Shown here piece after piece: positions 22,428 through 32,509 of a DNA stretch of 64,000 bases. A model generated the notes under the pieces. The model ran no database searches, had not been told where the DNA came from, and was given only the letters and a program-made list of their open reading frames with translations. The position numbers and the translations under genes were made by a program. Positions within the stretch are counted from its first letter, which is position 1. Every line of letters starts with the position of its first letter. The stretch comes from Chrysogorgia sp. JL179-B06. Lineage: Eukaryota; Cnidaria; Anthozoa; Scleralcyonacea; Chrysogorgiidae. Location: contig JAYKKM010000122.1 of the NCBI GenBank assembly GCA_035772405.1, forward strand, positions 27,501-91,500. Direction: 5' to 3'.

Positions 22428-24352
22428 AGCGTCTGTTCGCACATAATTCAATTTTGTGAGGTTGAAGAGGGTTTTAATTTCATTGTTGATGGATTTTGAA
22501 AGAATTTGTCTGATGGAAAGCTTGCAGAATTTAAAAACGTTGGAAACCAGCTGAAGACCAAAACCAAATTTGCTGATAGCAAGTTTTAAATATGTAAGGT
22601 TTGACCCTTGATGGAAATGTAGCCAACGCTTGACATAGTTTATAATCTTGTCATCCAGGTGTTGGACGACCCCCAAGTCTCCGAGAGCCTATATATAGAT
22701 AAACGCCAACGCAGTTTACTGTACACATATTTGGTAGTAATCAGTATTTTATTTCTTGGGTGGAGAGGTAATCTGTGAATTTATCTAAGTAGTCCGTTAG
22801 TTCCAGTTCTAATTCTTTTTCAATTCCATCCGTTTCCATTTTGTAATTAAATTTCTTTCCTAGGTACTTAAATGATTCATTTATTTCAACAGCTGGAATC
22901 ATTTGATTATTTACTTTTAAATATGGTTTGAATTGCGTTGCTTTTTTCCCGTTATGTTTGATTCCGAATGTGGAGCATTTGTCAACCCTAATGTGGAATC
23001 CTGACCAATGACACCATTTAGTGAAGACATTAAGCAGTGCTTGGTTATCTTCCTCCGATGTGGTAACCATTGCAGTGTCATCTGAAAATTGGAACCAGTG
23101 TCTAGGTTGCAAATAGTCGCAATAACAATATCCAATTGATCTAACGCGTTCGTCTTCTATACATTTTATAAGAGTATTTATACACATATTAAACAGGAGC
23201 GGAGAGAGACAATCACCTTGTAGAACTCCTTTCCCTGCTCTAATTGGGTTGGTAATAAACGTTTTTGTTCGAATGGAAATGGTATAGTTGTCGTACAGAT
23301 TCTGGACAAGATTTATCACATCATTGGGAACATGGTGGTAGTATAACACAGTCTTAAGAAGGAGATGGTCAACTTCGCCAAACGCAAGGTTCATCTAATT
23401 TTTTCATCCATTGAGGTATATCAAAGTTTCTATGGCCAGTATTTGATTTTACCTGTTATCGGAAAAAGTTAGTGCAGGTTTGTTCGTCAAAGTCAGGAAG
23501 GACAGTATTCTCGTCCTCAAAGATTTCCTTACAATATTTCCAGAAAATTTCTTGAATACGGTCGTCGTGGGTTTTTTCAGAAAGTATGCGGTATGTACTT
23601 TTACTGTATTTTAATCTCAGCAGTTTACCGATGTATCGGATTTCATTCGTTGCCTCATCGCATGTGTAGGTTCTTTAGTTCGTTTAGATGATATTTGAGT
23701 TGGCGTCGAGAAAGATGGTTATATTTGCATTGAAATTCCGACCAACCATTTCGGTTTTCCTTATCATTGCTGCACGTTCCGAAAGCTGACTTAAAATAGT
23801 TCTAAATTTGGTCTTGTAAGAGGTCTATTTCGACATTAACATCCGATAATTCATTGTTAAAATTCAGTGTTGACTTAAAATATTCATTAGCATTATATCA
23901 TTCAGCCGATGTTTTAGGAAGTTTAATACCGAGTTTAGCGATTTTCTTTTGAGGTAAATGATTTTGATCTAGGCATTCAGTGTTGTCCGTACTCTCATCA
24001 TTATCAGATTGCGCCGATGAAGGCAATGGAATTGGGTCTTCGGAAAATAAGAAATTCAGATCAGGATTAAAACTAATGTGACAGAATCTACGATGTGCAC
24101 GGACGGGAGAGCTCTAAAGCCTTTGCATTTCTTTCCGCAGTGACATTCAACATGCATATCATGACAACCATCCACCAGCACTTCTTTCTGAACTTCAAGA
24201 TCATAGTTAGTCGTATGAGCTTCTGGTTGATTTGCTTCGTACTCATTATTTAAGTTAACTGATGATCGTTCAGCTGAATTGACAAGGTTTGGTCTCTCCT
24301 GGGAGGTAACTAAGGTGTTGCTAGGTGAGGCAGGGAACGGATCAATAAACAC
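22428..24352 (-). pseudogene. RLE-type non-LTR retroelement, 5' half (zinc finger and reverse transcriptase)
   Basis: The minus strand shows, in order, a CHCGKKCKGFRAL zinc-finger motif near 24110, linker sequence with stops, and then a reverse transcriptase open from 23394 to 22741. The RT part includes LAFGEVDHLLLKT, GVLQGDCLSPLLFN, WFQFSDDTAMV and KCSTFGIK. RT fingers 0-3 are largely missing. The catalytic box reads FSDD instead of FADD. The thumb continues at 22676-22428 (LDDKIINYVKRWL, LSIRQILS). There are several frameshifts and deletions; the element is dead. The 3' half is at 16021-16984, beyond the ISL2EU insertion. Confidence 0.72.
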
Positions 24353-24355
24353 GCG

Positions 24356-24471
24356 AGCTTTACAGCGCCAAACATGTAATTTGTATTAGTTTTATTAGTT
24401 TATATAGTTGGTGTGATAATCATAAGATTTTTACCGACTTAATAAAATGTAAATGTAAATGTAAATGTAAA
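24356..24471. repeat. Retroelement 3' tail with (TGTAAA)n
   Basis: AATAAAATGTAAATGTAAATG resembles the short tandem 3' end of CR1/L2-like elements. No coding part is attached. Confidence 0.45.
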
Positions 24472-24721
24472 ATACTGTCAGTGCAGGGGCAGTTAAATTT
24501 TCCAAACTTTCAACATTGGCACACTGCACACCAGTAACAAATCGCCTTGATTACATGGAGGCGAGTTGACTGAGTTGGCTCACAATGCTAGCCTGCATGC
24601 AGACGCTTCCTGTTTACGCTGACACCGCAAACACGGATCGCGAATCTAAAAAAATGTGCGTATTTGGTGCATTATGGGATATTTTGGGTGAAATTGTAAA
24701 AGAAATGGTAAAACGCATCAC

Positions 24722-24785
24722 ACGTAAAAATTAAGTGTTAAAAACACTTAAAATTAAACACTTAAAAATTAAGTGCTAAATGTTA
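24722..24785. repeat. Short AAGTGTTTAA/TTAAACACTT palindromic motif cluster
   Basis: Four alternating copies of TTAAGTGTT and AACACTTAA-type motifs in ~64 bp. Confidence 0.5.
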
Positions 24786-25757
24786 TTGACGTACTTGATG
24801 AAGCCAGTTGGCAGAAATTTTGCATTGCGCACATTTACTGCGCACATCCAATAACCAGTGTTTTTATAGCCATTATGCAACACTTTCAAAAAATTCCGAC
24901 CATTTGATGACAATTTAATGCCAAATCTAACAATGACCGCTTATGCACTGGTAGGGAAGAGTTATTAAGGGACTAAATCAATTTTTTCGAGAACAGTTAC
25001 ACAAGTCTAGCTAGGGCTACATGTGCAAGTAGGTTTGTAAACTACTTGATAATGCAGGTTGAAGGCCATAGTTCTTAAAGAAGATCGGTGACCATGATTT
25101 TTTCCGTAATAATTCTTTTCTTCTGCCACGTTTACGTGTTATAACAGAAACTTAGAGAAAAATCAATTTTTACAACTTACAATATTTTACATTTTTGATG
25201 AATGTTTCTTCAAATAACATGTCAAAGAATATAGGAAACGACCTTTCTTTATCATAATGAACCCTGTTAGCCGTTTCTTTTTCCCCAAGATACCATCTTT
25301 TCTTGTATAAAATTACTAGTTGCGAAAAATAAAAATATATCTTTGTCAAAAGGTTCAAGAAAAAGTTGTGCAATGCGGTTTTTACTCAACTCGTAAATTG
25401 CTCACCATACTGGGTAAGAGGTGATCTTCGCTATGCCATATCTTCTAAACAAGGTCGGTGACCCCAACTTTTTTTTTTGGTTTTAATATAAGTATGTCAA
25501 TAACTTTAAGACTGGGAAGTTTCAGCAAATTTTCCTTTCGGAAAGAATTACTGAGGAATTACCTTAACTACGATGTTTCCACGCATTTAACAAGAATGAA
25601 AACGCTTTATTACTCTGGCTACCTGTGGTAGGTTTCGGCTTCATTATTATTAGTAGTAGTATTTTATTTGGAAAAAATTGCGCAACAATATTTCCCGTCA
25701 GGCTTTTACAAACCGATCTTTTCCACGATCTCAAATTCAGGTTAACATGCTGTGTTG
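24786..25757. other. Non-coding stretch before the Polinton
   Basis: Nothing clearly coding. The phrase AAGATCGGTGACC/AAGGTCGGTGACC recurs near 25082 and 25452. Confidence 0.4.
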
Positions 25758-25763
25758 ATATTA
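25758..25763. other. Polinton target-site duplication, left (ATATTA)
   Basis: ATATTA immediately before the terminus; identical to 45635-45640. Confidence 0.9.
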
Positions 25764-26336
25764 AGTAGTATAGTAAGTAGGGCTGCGAGCTCAATCGACC
25801 TCAACCGTGAATATAAACACCAAAACGTCACCAAATTTGGCCAAGTCACGACTCGACAAATTTGGCGATGTTTTGGTGTTTATATTAACGTTTGAGGTTG
25901 AATAAGCTCGCAGCCCTACTTACTATACTACTACAGCGATCGTTAGTCAATCTAGACACCCTTCGCACGTTTTCTACTAAATTGATGTCAAACACACGCG
26001 AGACTAGCGAAACAATACCAAATTTATACTAAATAGCGACTCTCGCTAAATTTGACACCATTTCAGCCACATTTAAAAAAATAGAGAGCGTCGTTTCAAA
26101 ATTCTCACAAATTACATTTAGGAAAAATAGAAAGTGTCATTTCAACATTTTCGCGTGTTAAAAAAATAAAATGTGGTACGAGCTCACTCTCACATATTAA
26201 AAAATAGAGAGTGTCATTTCAACCGACGCGTTCTGCTGTTGTCTCAATTCACACGCGAAAAAAACCCACCAGATTTTGATTCTAGTGGTGATGTTTATCC
26301 AAATGGATAGCGAAATGGCGCTCTTTTGATTGGCTA
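25764..26336 (+). repeat. Polinton left TIR with terminal palindrome
   Basis: ~573 bp, inverted copy of 45060-45634. Its first 169 bp (25764-25932) are themselves an imperfect palindrome (arms starting AGTAGTATAGTAAGTAGGGC). The rest has repeated AAAAATAGAGAGYGTCATTTCAA-like blocks. Confidence 0.93.
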
Positions 26337-26373
26337 ACAACATTGACTAACAAATAGCCAGTCGTTTTGCGAA

Positions 26374-29300
26374 TTAGTCCGTTTGCTCACTGTTTTCAGT
26401 GGTGTCTCTCACTACAATGTTTTTGTGACCATATGCGTAGGAGTCAATACCATTTTCTAAAAGGTATCGTTTATCGTCGAAGCAGGATAGCGATACTTTA
26501 TTAATTTCGTAGCTACCGAGCTGATGTTTGACACTTCTAATGGTCTTCATTGTGTGTCGCAATTGTTTCTGCTCTAGTAGCACGCTTTTGTAATCTTCGT
26601 GTCTGATTACCTTTTTAATTATGTTCTTTCTAATACCTTTAGCGGTTTTCCCACCACCTCCACCCTCTTTCAAATAGCTGTACATTTTACTGCGCAACCC
26701 AACGAACTCAATAATTGACGTCCCAGCGCACTCGTCCTTCATCTTCCCAATAACTTTCTTATTCTCTCTAAAAAAGAATGGGCTGTCTGCAGGGTAGTCG
26801 CTATTGTCAAACTTTTCGCACTCCATCATAAAGTCGGAATAAACGTCATCGGTTTTGATTGAGTACAGCAGACTGTCAGTGTCGGTGAAGTGTAATCTGC
26901 AGGTGTCGCTAGAGTACTTTTTCATAATATAATTGTAGTGAAAATTGTACATCAGCGTTTTGCTCAAGTCTAGTATGCACATACCCACATATGCAGGCCT
27001 GTTCAATGTCAGCGTTTCTTTAACCTTATGGACAGCGACTAAGTTCTCGCTAAATATTTTGCAAGACACAAACGTCGGCTTCGAGACAAGCTTTTCTAAT
27101 TTCTTCGCAGTGGTCACTAATCTTACATCCACACGCTTCCTCAAATTCTCCATCGTTTTTCCGAACACACTATTGTTCATCAACTTGAAAAAGTCCTTCT
27201 CAAAAGCGTTCTTAGCCGCAGTTCTTTTGACTGTGTTAAAGTCAATGTACTTACCCAACCACTTGGACTGGTCAAACTGTAGGACCCTATACACCTTTTT
27301 GATTTTCAATCCAAGATCTACATACAACTGCAGATTTCTATAGTGACACACATACTTTTTTTTGTTCATCAAATTAGTCACCAACTTTTTCACGCCGCCA
27401 ACACTCACATTAAATTTATTTTTGATTTTCGTGCAGTACTCCGACAACATGTCAACAGTTATCTCCATCTTCTCAGGAGCCACCGGGTAATCGTTGTGTA
27501 GGTCATGCAAATGGGCTGGGTACTCCAAGTCGACCTCAAGCAGTAAACCTTTTTTACTATTGTTGTGATAGTCACATAGATTAACTTTTTCTATTTCTTT
27601 CTCAGTCAACCACTTGAAGCCGCCCATGGGTAGACTTCGACTCATTGCCCATCCATACAAGTTGTTGGCGTCAAGGTACATCAAATACTTCGACTCTTGC
27701 TCTTTGTCGTACCCTTCCATGTACTTATTATTCGCCACACCATGTCTGTTGCATATGTAGCTCACACCACCACGCATACCTAGTTCTACAAACTGGAACA
27801 TGTTGATGTCAGACAATAACTCAAGCTCCACTCCAGTCATCTTTAGCATGGCGTCCCAAGCCAATCCAGGCGATGTGAAATAGTGACACGGGTCTAATTT
27901 ATACTCACGATGACATGTCTTTCTAAAGTTCTCAAAAACGTCAGCGAGCAAGAGCACGTCACTTTTCAAATACAGGTCGTGGTACCCACCCATGTTTTTA
28001 ACGTCGAAGTAGTCCCACACATCGATGGCGCGCTCATACATTTCTTCCGTAATGTGCTCATCATTCAGAATGCTGTAGAAATCTTTTTTGGAGGGTAGCT
28101 CGCGCTCATCGAATTTTTCAAAGGAGTCCATGTGATCATAGGGATAGACCCCCTTTCTTGTCATAAGTGCCAACCCCTCGTCGCGAAACACTTCTGACGT
28201 GTACTTGAAAGCATCCCTTGGTAGGTTCTTCACCAAGTTGTCTAGACCGCTACTCATGAACTGAAAGCTGTCCAAAAATACCAAGTTTTTTCCAAGCATG
28301 AACGCCATGTACTTCTCCATGTTGTTCGGTATCACATTTATGTCTTGACCAAACTTGCCAATCTCCTGCATAATGAAATGGCTATCGTAGCCGCGTAAGT
28401 TATGAAAGATCACAGGGATTTTATCAGTCAACTTAAAGTTCACGTTACACTGACGATGCGCGGACCCTCTGTACTTACCTGACACGTGACAGTGGTCTCT
28501 CACTCTAACGTCAGCGCCAGTGTACTCAACACTGCAAATATGACAACTTTTAGCCTCATCAAAGTTCTTCTTATCGGCGTCAGTCAGTATCATTTCTTTG
28601 TTAAAGTGACTCTCAGATGTCTCTTTACAATATTCGACAATTTCTAACATCTCCCCAATAAACTTGTTGACTGCGTTTTCACCGCGATACACTTTTACTG
28701 GCTTACTGTACTCGTTGTCGTAGCAACAAACCAGTTTATACCCATAACCGCAGTCAACGTGTCTCTGGTAAGCATTTGTGTAGCTACACTCGCTTGATGG
28801 TGTCGCTGTGTGCACCTTCTGTGTGATAGCCTCGAAGTCTGCGTACACCACAAATGGTACATTTAATTGTCTGCTAAAATTCTCATATTTTACTTTCGCA
28901 CCTTTTTGTGGCATTTTAATAGCTTGCTTCCCATTGATGACCAAACACACTTCAATATGACTTTCAAGCACGTCCGCACGGGTGAAACACTGCAAACAAT
29001 ACCTACAAAAGTGCTTTCTCGCCTTATACTTTGTCTGACGGTACATGAATTTGTCGAAATCGCGAATGTACACATAATGCTTGTTGCCCACGTCATTAGT
29101 TATCAACAATAGGTCCATATGGTCAGGATACGCCTCCTTAGAAACGTACACAGGGAATGGCTGCTTATTTTCGTACCCAAAAACATTGATGCTAATATCG
29201 TTTGCCTTTTCGATCTTGTTGTAGTCTTTGACTGATACTGGGAAGTCGATTCCGTCATAATTCAGCTTACTGACATGTCTGACGTATTTTGACGTTCTGT

Positions 29301-29985
29301 CAGAGTTTTTTCCAACAGGAAACTTATATGCAAGGTGACACCATCTAAAGCACTCGTTGTCATCATCGTTATTTACGTTTATCAGACCCTTCATAATGTT
29401 GCGCAGCTCCTTTGGCAACGCAATGTAGCTACTCCCATGCAGAGGTCTGTAAATAGCGACATTAACATAGTGTGCGTCTATTTTGTCGATAGTCCATCCA
29501 GACCCCTCAGATAACCACCCAGCTATCCGCGTCAAAATCTGCTCCGACCCGCGATTGGCAACACCCTCGATGTCATGCTCGTTAATGACGACGAACGTTT
29601 CGCTGTTAAAGTAGGCAGTTTTGTACGTGGTCTTATCGAGTTCTAAAACTTTCTCAAAAGTGACCTTAACTGTCTCCACCACTTTCATTCCGTTGGTCTC
29701 ACCTAGTTCACGTCTCAAAAGGTTAGTGACAGCACTTCTACTACCATTTACCTGATTGATGTCTCTGTCGTCAATCACCTCGACTCCATAAGACCTTGTG
29801 AACCCTCTCAGTGCTCGATCCAACAGATGTGTTGACGGTGCGAGGTCTTCGACTACAGGTTGTCCCTCCTGATCTCTAAAGAAGCCGTGAACGTTGGTCG
29901 CTTCATCTGTTAGTGAATTGACAACGGCTGCGCTCGTCTTATGCGCCCGTCTTTTTGTCAGTGGGTTTTTCGCAGCCCAACTCAT
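26374..29985 (-). CDS. Protein-primed DNA polymerase B
   Basis: 1,203 residues, start ATG 29985. Copies the element by protein priming. Residues ~327-347 form a zinc finger (C327, C330, C333, H343, C347). The 3'-5' exonuclease motifs are YADFEAI (~381), FHNLRGYDSHF (~527) and YLKSDVLLLADVF (~672). A CHIC...DHCHVSGKYRG segment (~481-512) resembles an HNH/endonuclease VII-like cysteine cluster inserted between Exo I and Exo II. Polymerase motif A is YLDANNLYGWAMS (~770), motif B is KLMNNSVFGKTMEN (~934) and motif C is FTDTDSLLY (~1033). All catalytic acids are present, so it looks functional. It starts the leftmost minus-strand gene block and ends 37 bp from the TIR. Confidence 0.97.
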   Translation of the reverse strand: MSWAAKNPLTKRRAHKTSAAVVNSLTDEATNVHGFFRDQEGQPVVEDLAPSTHLLDRALRGFTRSYGVEVIDDRDINQVNGSRSAVTNLLRRELGETNGMKVVETVKVTFEKVLELDKTTYKTAYFNSETFVVINEHDIEGVANRGSEQILTRIAGWLSEGSGWTIDKIDAHYVNVAIYRPLHGSSYIALPKELRNIMKGLINVNNDDDNECFRWCHLAYKFPVGKNSDRTSKYVRHVSKLNYDGIDFPVSVKDYNKIEKANDISINVFGYENKQPFPVYVSKEAYPDHMDLLLITNDVGNKHYVYIRDFDKFMYRQTKYKARKHFCRYCLQCFTRADVLESHIEVCLVINGKQAIKMPQKGAKVKYENFSRQLNVPFVVYADFEAITQKVHTATPSSECSYTNAYQRHVDCGYGYKLVCCYDNEYSKPVKVYRGENAVNKFIGEMLEIVEYCKETSESHFNKEMILTDADKKNFDEAKSCHICSVEYTGADVRVRDHCHVSGKYRGSAHRQCNVNFKLTDKIPVIFHNLRGYDSHFIMQEIGKFGQDINVIPNNMEKYMAFMLGKNLVFLDSFQFMSSGLDNLVKNLPRDAFKYTSEVFRDEGLALMTRKGVYPYDHMDSFEKFDERELPSKKDFYSILNDEHITEEMYERAIDVWDYFDVKNMGGYHDLYLKSDVLLLADVFENFRKTCHREYKLDPCHYFTSPGLAWDAMLKMTGVELELLSDINMFQFVELGMRGGVSYICNRHGVANNKYMEGYDKEQESKYLMYLDANNLYGWAMSRSLPMGGFKWLTEKEIEKVNLCDYHNNSKKGLLLEVDLEYPAHLHDLHNDYPVAPEKMEITVDMLSEYCTKIKNKFNVSVGGVKKLVTNLMNKKKYVCHYRNLQLYVDLGLKIKKVYRVLQFDQSKWLGKYIDFNTVKRTAAKNAFEKDFFKLMNNSVFGKTMENLRKRVDVRLVTTAKKLEKLVSKPTFVSCKIFSENLVAVHKVKETLTLNRPAYVGMCILDLSKTLMYNFHYNYIMKKYSSDTCRLHFTDTDSLLYSIKTDDVYSDFMMECEKFDNSDYPADSPFFFRENKKVIGKMKDECAGTSIIEFVGLRSKMYSYLKEGGGGGKTAKGIRKNIIKKVIRHEDYKSVLLEQKQLRHTMKTIRSVKHQLGSYEINKVSLSCFDDKRYLLENGIDSYAYGHKNIVVRDTTENSEQTD

Positions 29986-29991
29986 TGGCTT

Positions 29992-30564
29992 CTATATACT
30001 ACACTTGTTTATTTTTTTCCTAAACCACTCGTTGTAATAATTGTCACCACTTTCACACCATCCCAGCTTTGGGTACACCACCCCAAACAAATTATCGTCA
30101 AACAAGTCTTTCACCTTCCCGTCTTTGAGGTCTGACACCTTCTTGAGTGTCTCGACTCGTCTTCTATGGCACAACCTAATAATGTAGTACCCATACCTGC
30201 TGACATTTCTACCCTTGATCAAATTGCATGAGTGCAACACATTGACAACTTTCAGGAAGTCCTCTTTTATCAACTCAAGGTGCTCACCCTTCACGACGTT
30301 CCGTAGTCTCCTCCCCATCCACCAAGACCGTTTGTGAACGCTTTTTAGTCGCGTGAGTCTCATGTCGCTGTAACTCTGAGTGTAACCCCATTCGATGTCG
30401 CCACACTTTGGACACGCGTACCCACCGCAGTCACTTACGTTTTTCACAACGTCACAATCCGAGCAGTAGTAAATTCTGAAGGTGTCTCCACACTCAGTTT
30501 GCGTCTCACTCGCGATTTCGTCAATTGTGTAGCCGTAGCTCATCTGCCTCATAAGTTTGTCCAT
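29992..30564 (-). CDS. Zinc-ribbon protein, possible late transcription factor (VLTF3-like?)
   Basis: 190 residues from ATG 30564 (a GTG three bases upstream is not a eukaryotic start). A CxxC...CxxC ribbon (YYCSDCDVV ... YACPKCGDIEWG) lies at residues ~33-60, followed by a basic region and a C-terminal WFRKK. Zinc-ribbon proteins of this size occur among poxvirus-like late transcription factors carried by some relatives of Polintons. That link is inference from layout, and the sequence match is weak. It lies 6 bp upstream of the polymerase gene on the same strand. Confidence 0.55.
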   Translation of the reverse strand: MDKLMRQMSYGYTIDEIASETQTECGDTFRIYYCSDCDVVKNVSDCGGYACPKCGDIEWGYTQSYSDMRLTRLKSVHKRSWWMGRRLRNVVKGEHLELIKEDFLKVVNVLHSCNLIKGRNVSRYGYYIIRLCHRRRVETLKKVSDLKDGKVKDLFDDNLFGVVYPKLGWCESGDNYYNEWFRKKINKCSI

Positions 30565-30589
30565 CACTCTTATACTACTCCAACATTTT

Positions 30590-31009
30590 TTATTGAGTTA
30601 GCACCCACACTACTATTCCACTACCCAAACCTAGCGCGCTAACAAACAATAATTGGTATTCCTTCATTTCCGCACTCGGTTGGTAGTAATCCGCAATCTT
30701 CGGGAGGTCAGTGAACACTCGTCCGCTGTACCGTATGGTCGTTACGCTTCTAAGTTCTTCCAACGCGTGGTTTGTGTCATTGATGTCAGCATTAGCGTCA
30801 GAGAGCATTTGCCGTAAACGCTGGATCTTATCTTTCTTGGCGACCTCATTCTCATACCACACTTCTTTCGCACTGGCTAGCTGTTCCAACGCATGGTTGT
30901 GCCTTTTCATCTCAGCTTCATAGCCTGAGTGATTAAATTTCGAAAACATAAAGCCAGCGCCTGCAAAAGCCACTGCATTAAATATCCCTCCAGCCACAAC
31001 ACTCACCAT
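30590..31009 (-). CDS. Small membrane protein with coiled coil and two end TM segments
   Basis: 139 residues. Hydrophobic N-terminal segment (VVAGGIFNAVAFAGAGFMF), long charged coiled coil (~35-95, with heptad-like KRHNHALEQL and DTNHALEEL), and a C-terminal TM (LLFVSALGLGSGIVVWVL). I recall the same layout in uncharacterised cnidarian Polinton ORFs. A role at a virion-membrane or capsid interior is inference. Confidence 0.7.
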   Translation of the reverse strand: MVSVVAGGIFNAVAFAGAGFMFSKFNHSGYEAEMKRHNHALEQLASAKEVWYENEVAKKDKIQRLRQMLSDANADINDTNHALEELRSVTTIRYSGRVFTDLPKIADYYQPSAEMKEYQLLFVSALGLGSGIVVWVLTQ

Positions 31010-31013
31010 TAAC

Positions 31014-31256
31014 TTACGTTGATTTGAATGGATCTGTCGGTATCCACTTTTTCGATTGCATCCACTTTACTAGCAGCGTTCCTGCACCAACAGCCGCAGC
31101 AAGTTTCACTGTACCTTTCACTGTCTCTGGTGTTCCCAATGGTTCTCCCAAAGCCTTTTTAGAAATCATACTCACTGCCACAGCACCAGTCGTGACAAGT
31201 AGCGCATCGTACAATTCGTTCATAAGTTCTTTTCGATCGATCGCAGTCATATACAT
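31014..31256 (-). CDS. Small hydrophobic protein
   Basis: 80 residues with two hydrophobic stretches (LLVTTGAVAVSMIS and VKLAAAVGAGTLLVKWM). It sits 4 bp upstream of the coiled-coil membrane protein and 15 bp downstream of the next ORF on the same strand. No known domain. An internal ATG at 31250 could be the start. Confidence 0.65.
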   Translation of the reverse strand: MYMTAIDRKELMNELYDALLVTTGAVAVSMISKKALGEPLGTPETVKGTVKLAAAVGAGTLLVKWMQSKKWIPTDPFKST

Positions 31257-31271
31257 TGTCGTGTGTTTTGT

Positions 31272-31607
31272 TCAAGAATCAAATGTGTCTAACGCTGGAC
31301 GACGAGTTTTATGACTTTCTGACGCAGGTGCTGGTGCAGTACTCACAGGTTCTTTTTCACTGCTAATTGTGTACCATAGTGAAGCAGCAGCAATGATAAC
31401 ACCAAGTGTTCCAACAATGTAACCATAGCTCCACTCACCACCCTGTTCTTCGTTGACTATCATTTCACGCATTTTCTTTTCTTTCGCGGCTTTCGATATC
31501 TCAGCCAACTTTTTACCAGCAGCGACACGCTTTGGGTCCTTCACCTTAACACTTTTCACATCAGTTGTGATCTTCGCTTCAACAGCCGTCTGTGAGTCCT
31601 CAACCAT
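31272..31607 (-). CDS. Small basic single-TM protein
   Basis: 111 residues with a Lys-rich segment (KDPKRVAAGKKLAEISKAAK) and then one TM (YIVGTLGVIIAAASLWYTI). This combination recurs, to my knowledge, in uncharacterised Polinton proteins of invertebrates; function unknown. It is the first gene of the minus-strand block and faces the 256-aa gene across a 131-bp divergent promoter. Confidence 0.68.
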   Translation of the reverse strand: MVEDSQTAVEAKITTDVKSVKVKDPKRVAAGKKLAEISKAAKEKKMREMIVNEEQGGEWSYGYIVGTLGVIIAAASLWYTISSEKEPVSTAPAPASESHKTRRPALDTFDS

Positions 31608-31738
31608 CTAATACATTATCACGTGTTATCTTACTCACAGTTGACCTCACAGGTGTCTCACAGTTGACCTCACAGGTATCTCACAGTTCCAGACCAAACG
31701 CACTAAAAAATTAGGATTTTTTCTGGGAGTATAACATA
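31608..31738. promoter_or_regulatory. Divergent promoter region with 23-bp direct repeats
   Basis: TCACAGTTGACCTCACAGGT occurs at 31635 and 31658 in two consecutive 23-bp units, followed by a partial third. The start of the plus gene lies in GTATAACATAATG. Confidence 0.5.
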
Positions 31739-32509
31739 ATGACTCAAGTCCAAGACACCGCAGAAGAGATGACTCAAGACCAAGCCCGCCAAGAAGAGGA
31801 GATCGACGCAATGCGGAGAATGTCCTTTGTCGATGCGTCTACCCCACAAGGCGCCTCTGGACCCAACGTCCTAAAAGGGTACTCGCAAGTCTTCAAGTTG
31901 TGCGACCCCGATCGTAAAAACGAAGAGGTGTCGAGACAATTTGGTACCCAGATTCTCTATACAAAGTTCGCTCACGAGGCTTGGGTCGGGCTTGATGAAG
32001 TTAGAGCCAACAGGATGGTTAACGAACTAGCCAAGATGATCCCTGTGTGGTGTCACTCATCATTCAAACGTCTTACGTTAGCAAGTAGCCACTACTTGAA
32101 CAACCCTTGCGAGTCCGCCGCTACACTACTCGGTAACTACCTCGAAGTGTTCTTGGCGACCCTTTTATGGAAACCATGCTCAACCAAAGCCAAAGCGTGG
32201 CTAGAGCTCGCCGCAAACTGTGACGTCAACGTTTGTAGGGTGGGGTGTAACGAAATACTGAGTGCGGGTGATATTATGAGTCACATACTCTCAGACGCTC
32301 ACCTAGATTTTGTGCACGGCGGCGCGTCGTACAATTGTTACCCATGTGGTGTGGTTACCAACAACCCAATGCATCGCTCAAGACATGAGAGCTCGAGGTC
32401 CCATCTTAAAAACTTAGAGCTTCAGCGGATATTTAACAACGAGCAACAGTTGCCGCAAGAGGGGAGAGCGTTTCTCTGGAGGTATAGTAACCATGAAGAA
32501 AATCGGTAA
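31739..32509 (+). CDS. Polinton protein with two C-terminal C2H2-like fingers, unknown function
   Basis: 256 residues. An acidic/Gln-rich N-terminus is followed by an unassigned alpha-helical middle. Two zinc-finger-like motifs lie at residues ~166-188 (C166, C170, H182, H188) and ~200-216 (C200, C203, H212, H216). The last 17 bases overlap the thymidine kinase start, so both are probably expressed from one transcript. No family is recognised. Nucleic-acid binding is inferred from the fingers only. Confidence 0.65.
   Translation: MTQVQDTAEEMTQDQARQEEEIDAMRRMSFVDASTPQGASGPNVLKGYSQVFKLCDPDRKNEEVSRQFGTQILYTKFAHEAWVGLDEVRANRMVNELAKMIPVWCHSSFKRLTLASSHYLNNPCESAATLLGNYLEVFLATLLWKPCSTKAKAWLELAANCDVNVCRVGCNEILSAGDIMSHILSDAHLDFVHGGASYNCYPCGVVTNNPMHRSRHESSRSHLKNLELQRIFNNEQQLPQEGRAFLWRYSNHEENR

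Noticed and set aside
26945..27343. 132-codon plus-strand ORF inside polymerase B
   Set aside because: Antisense shadow of a confidently assigned gene.
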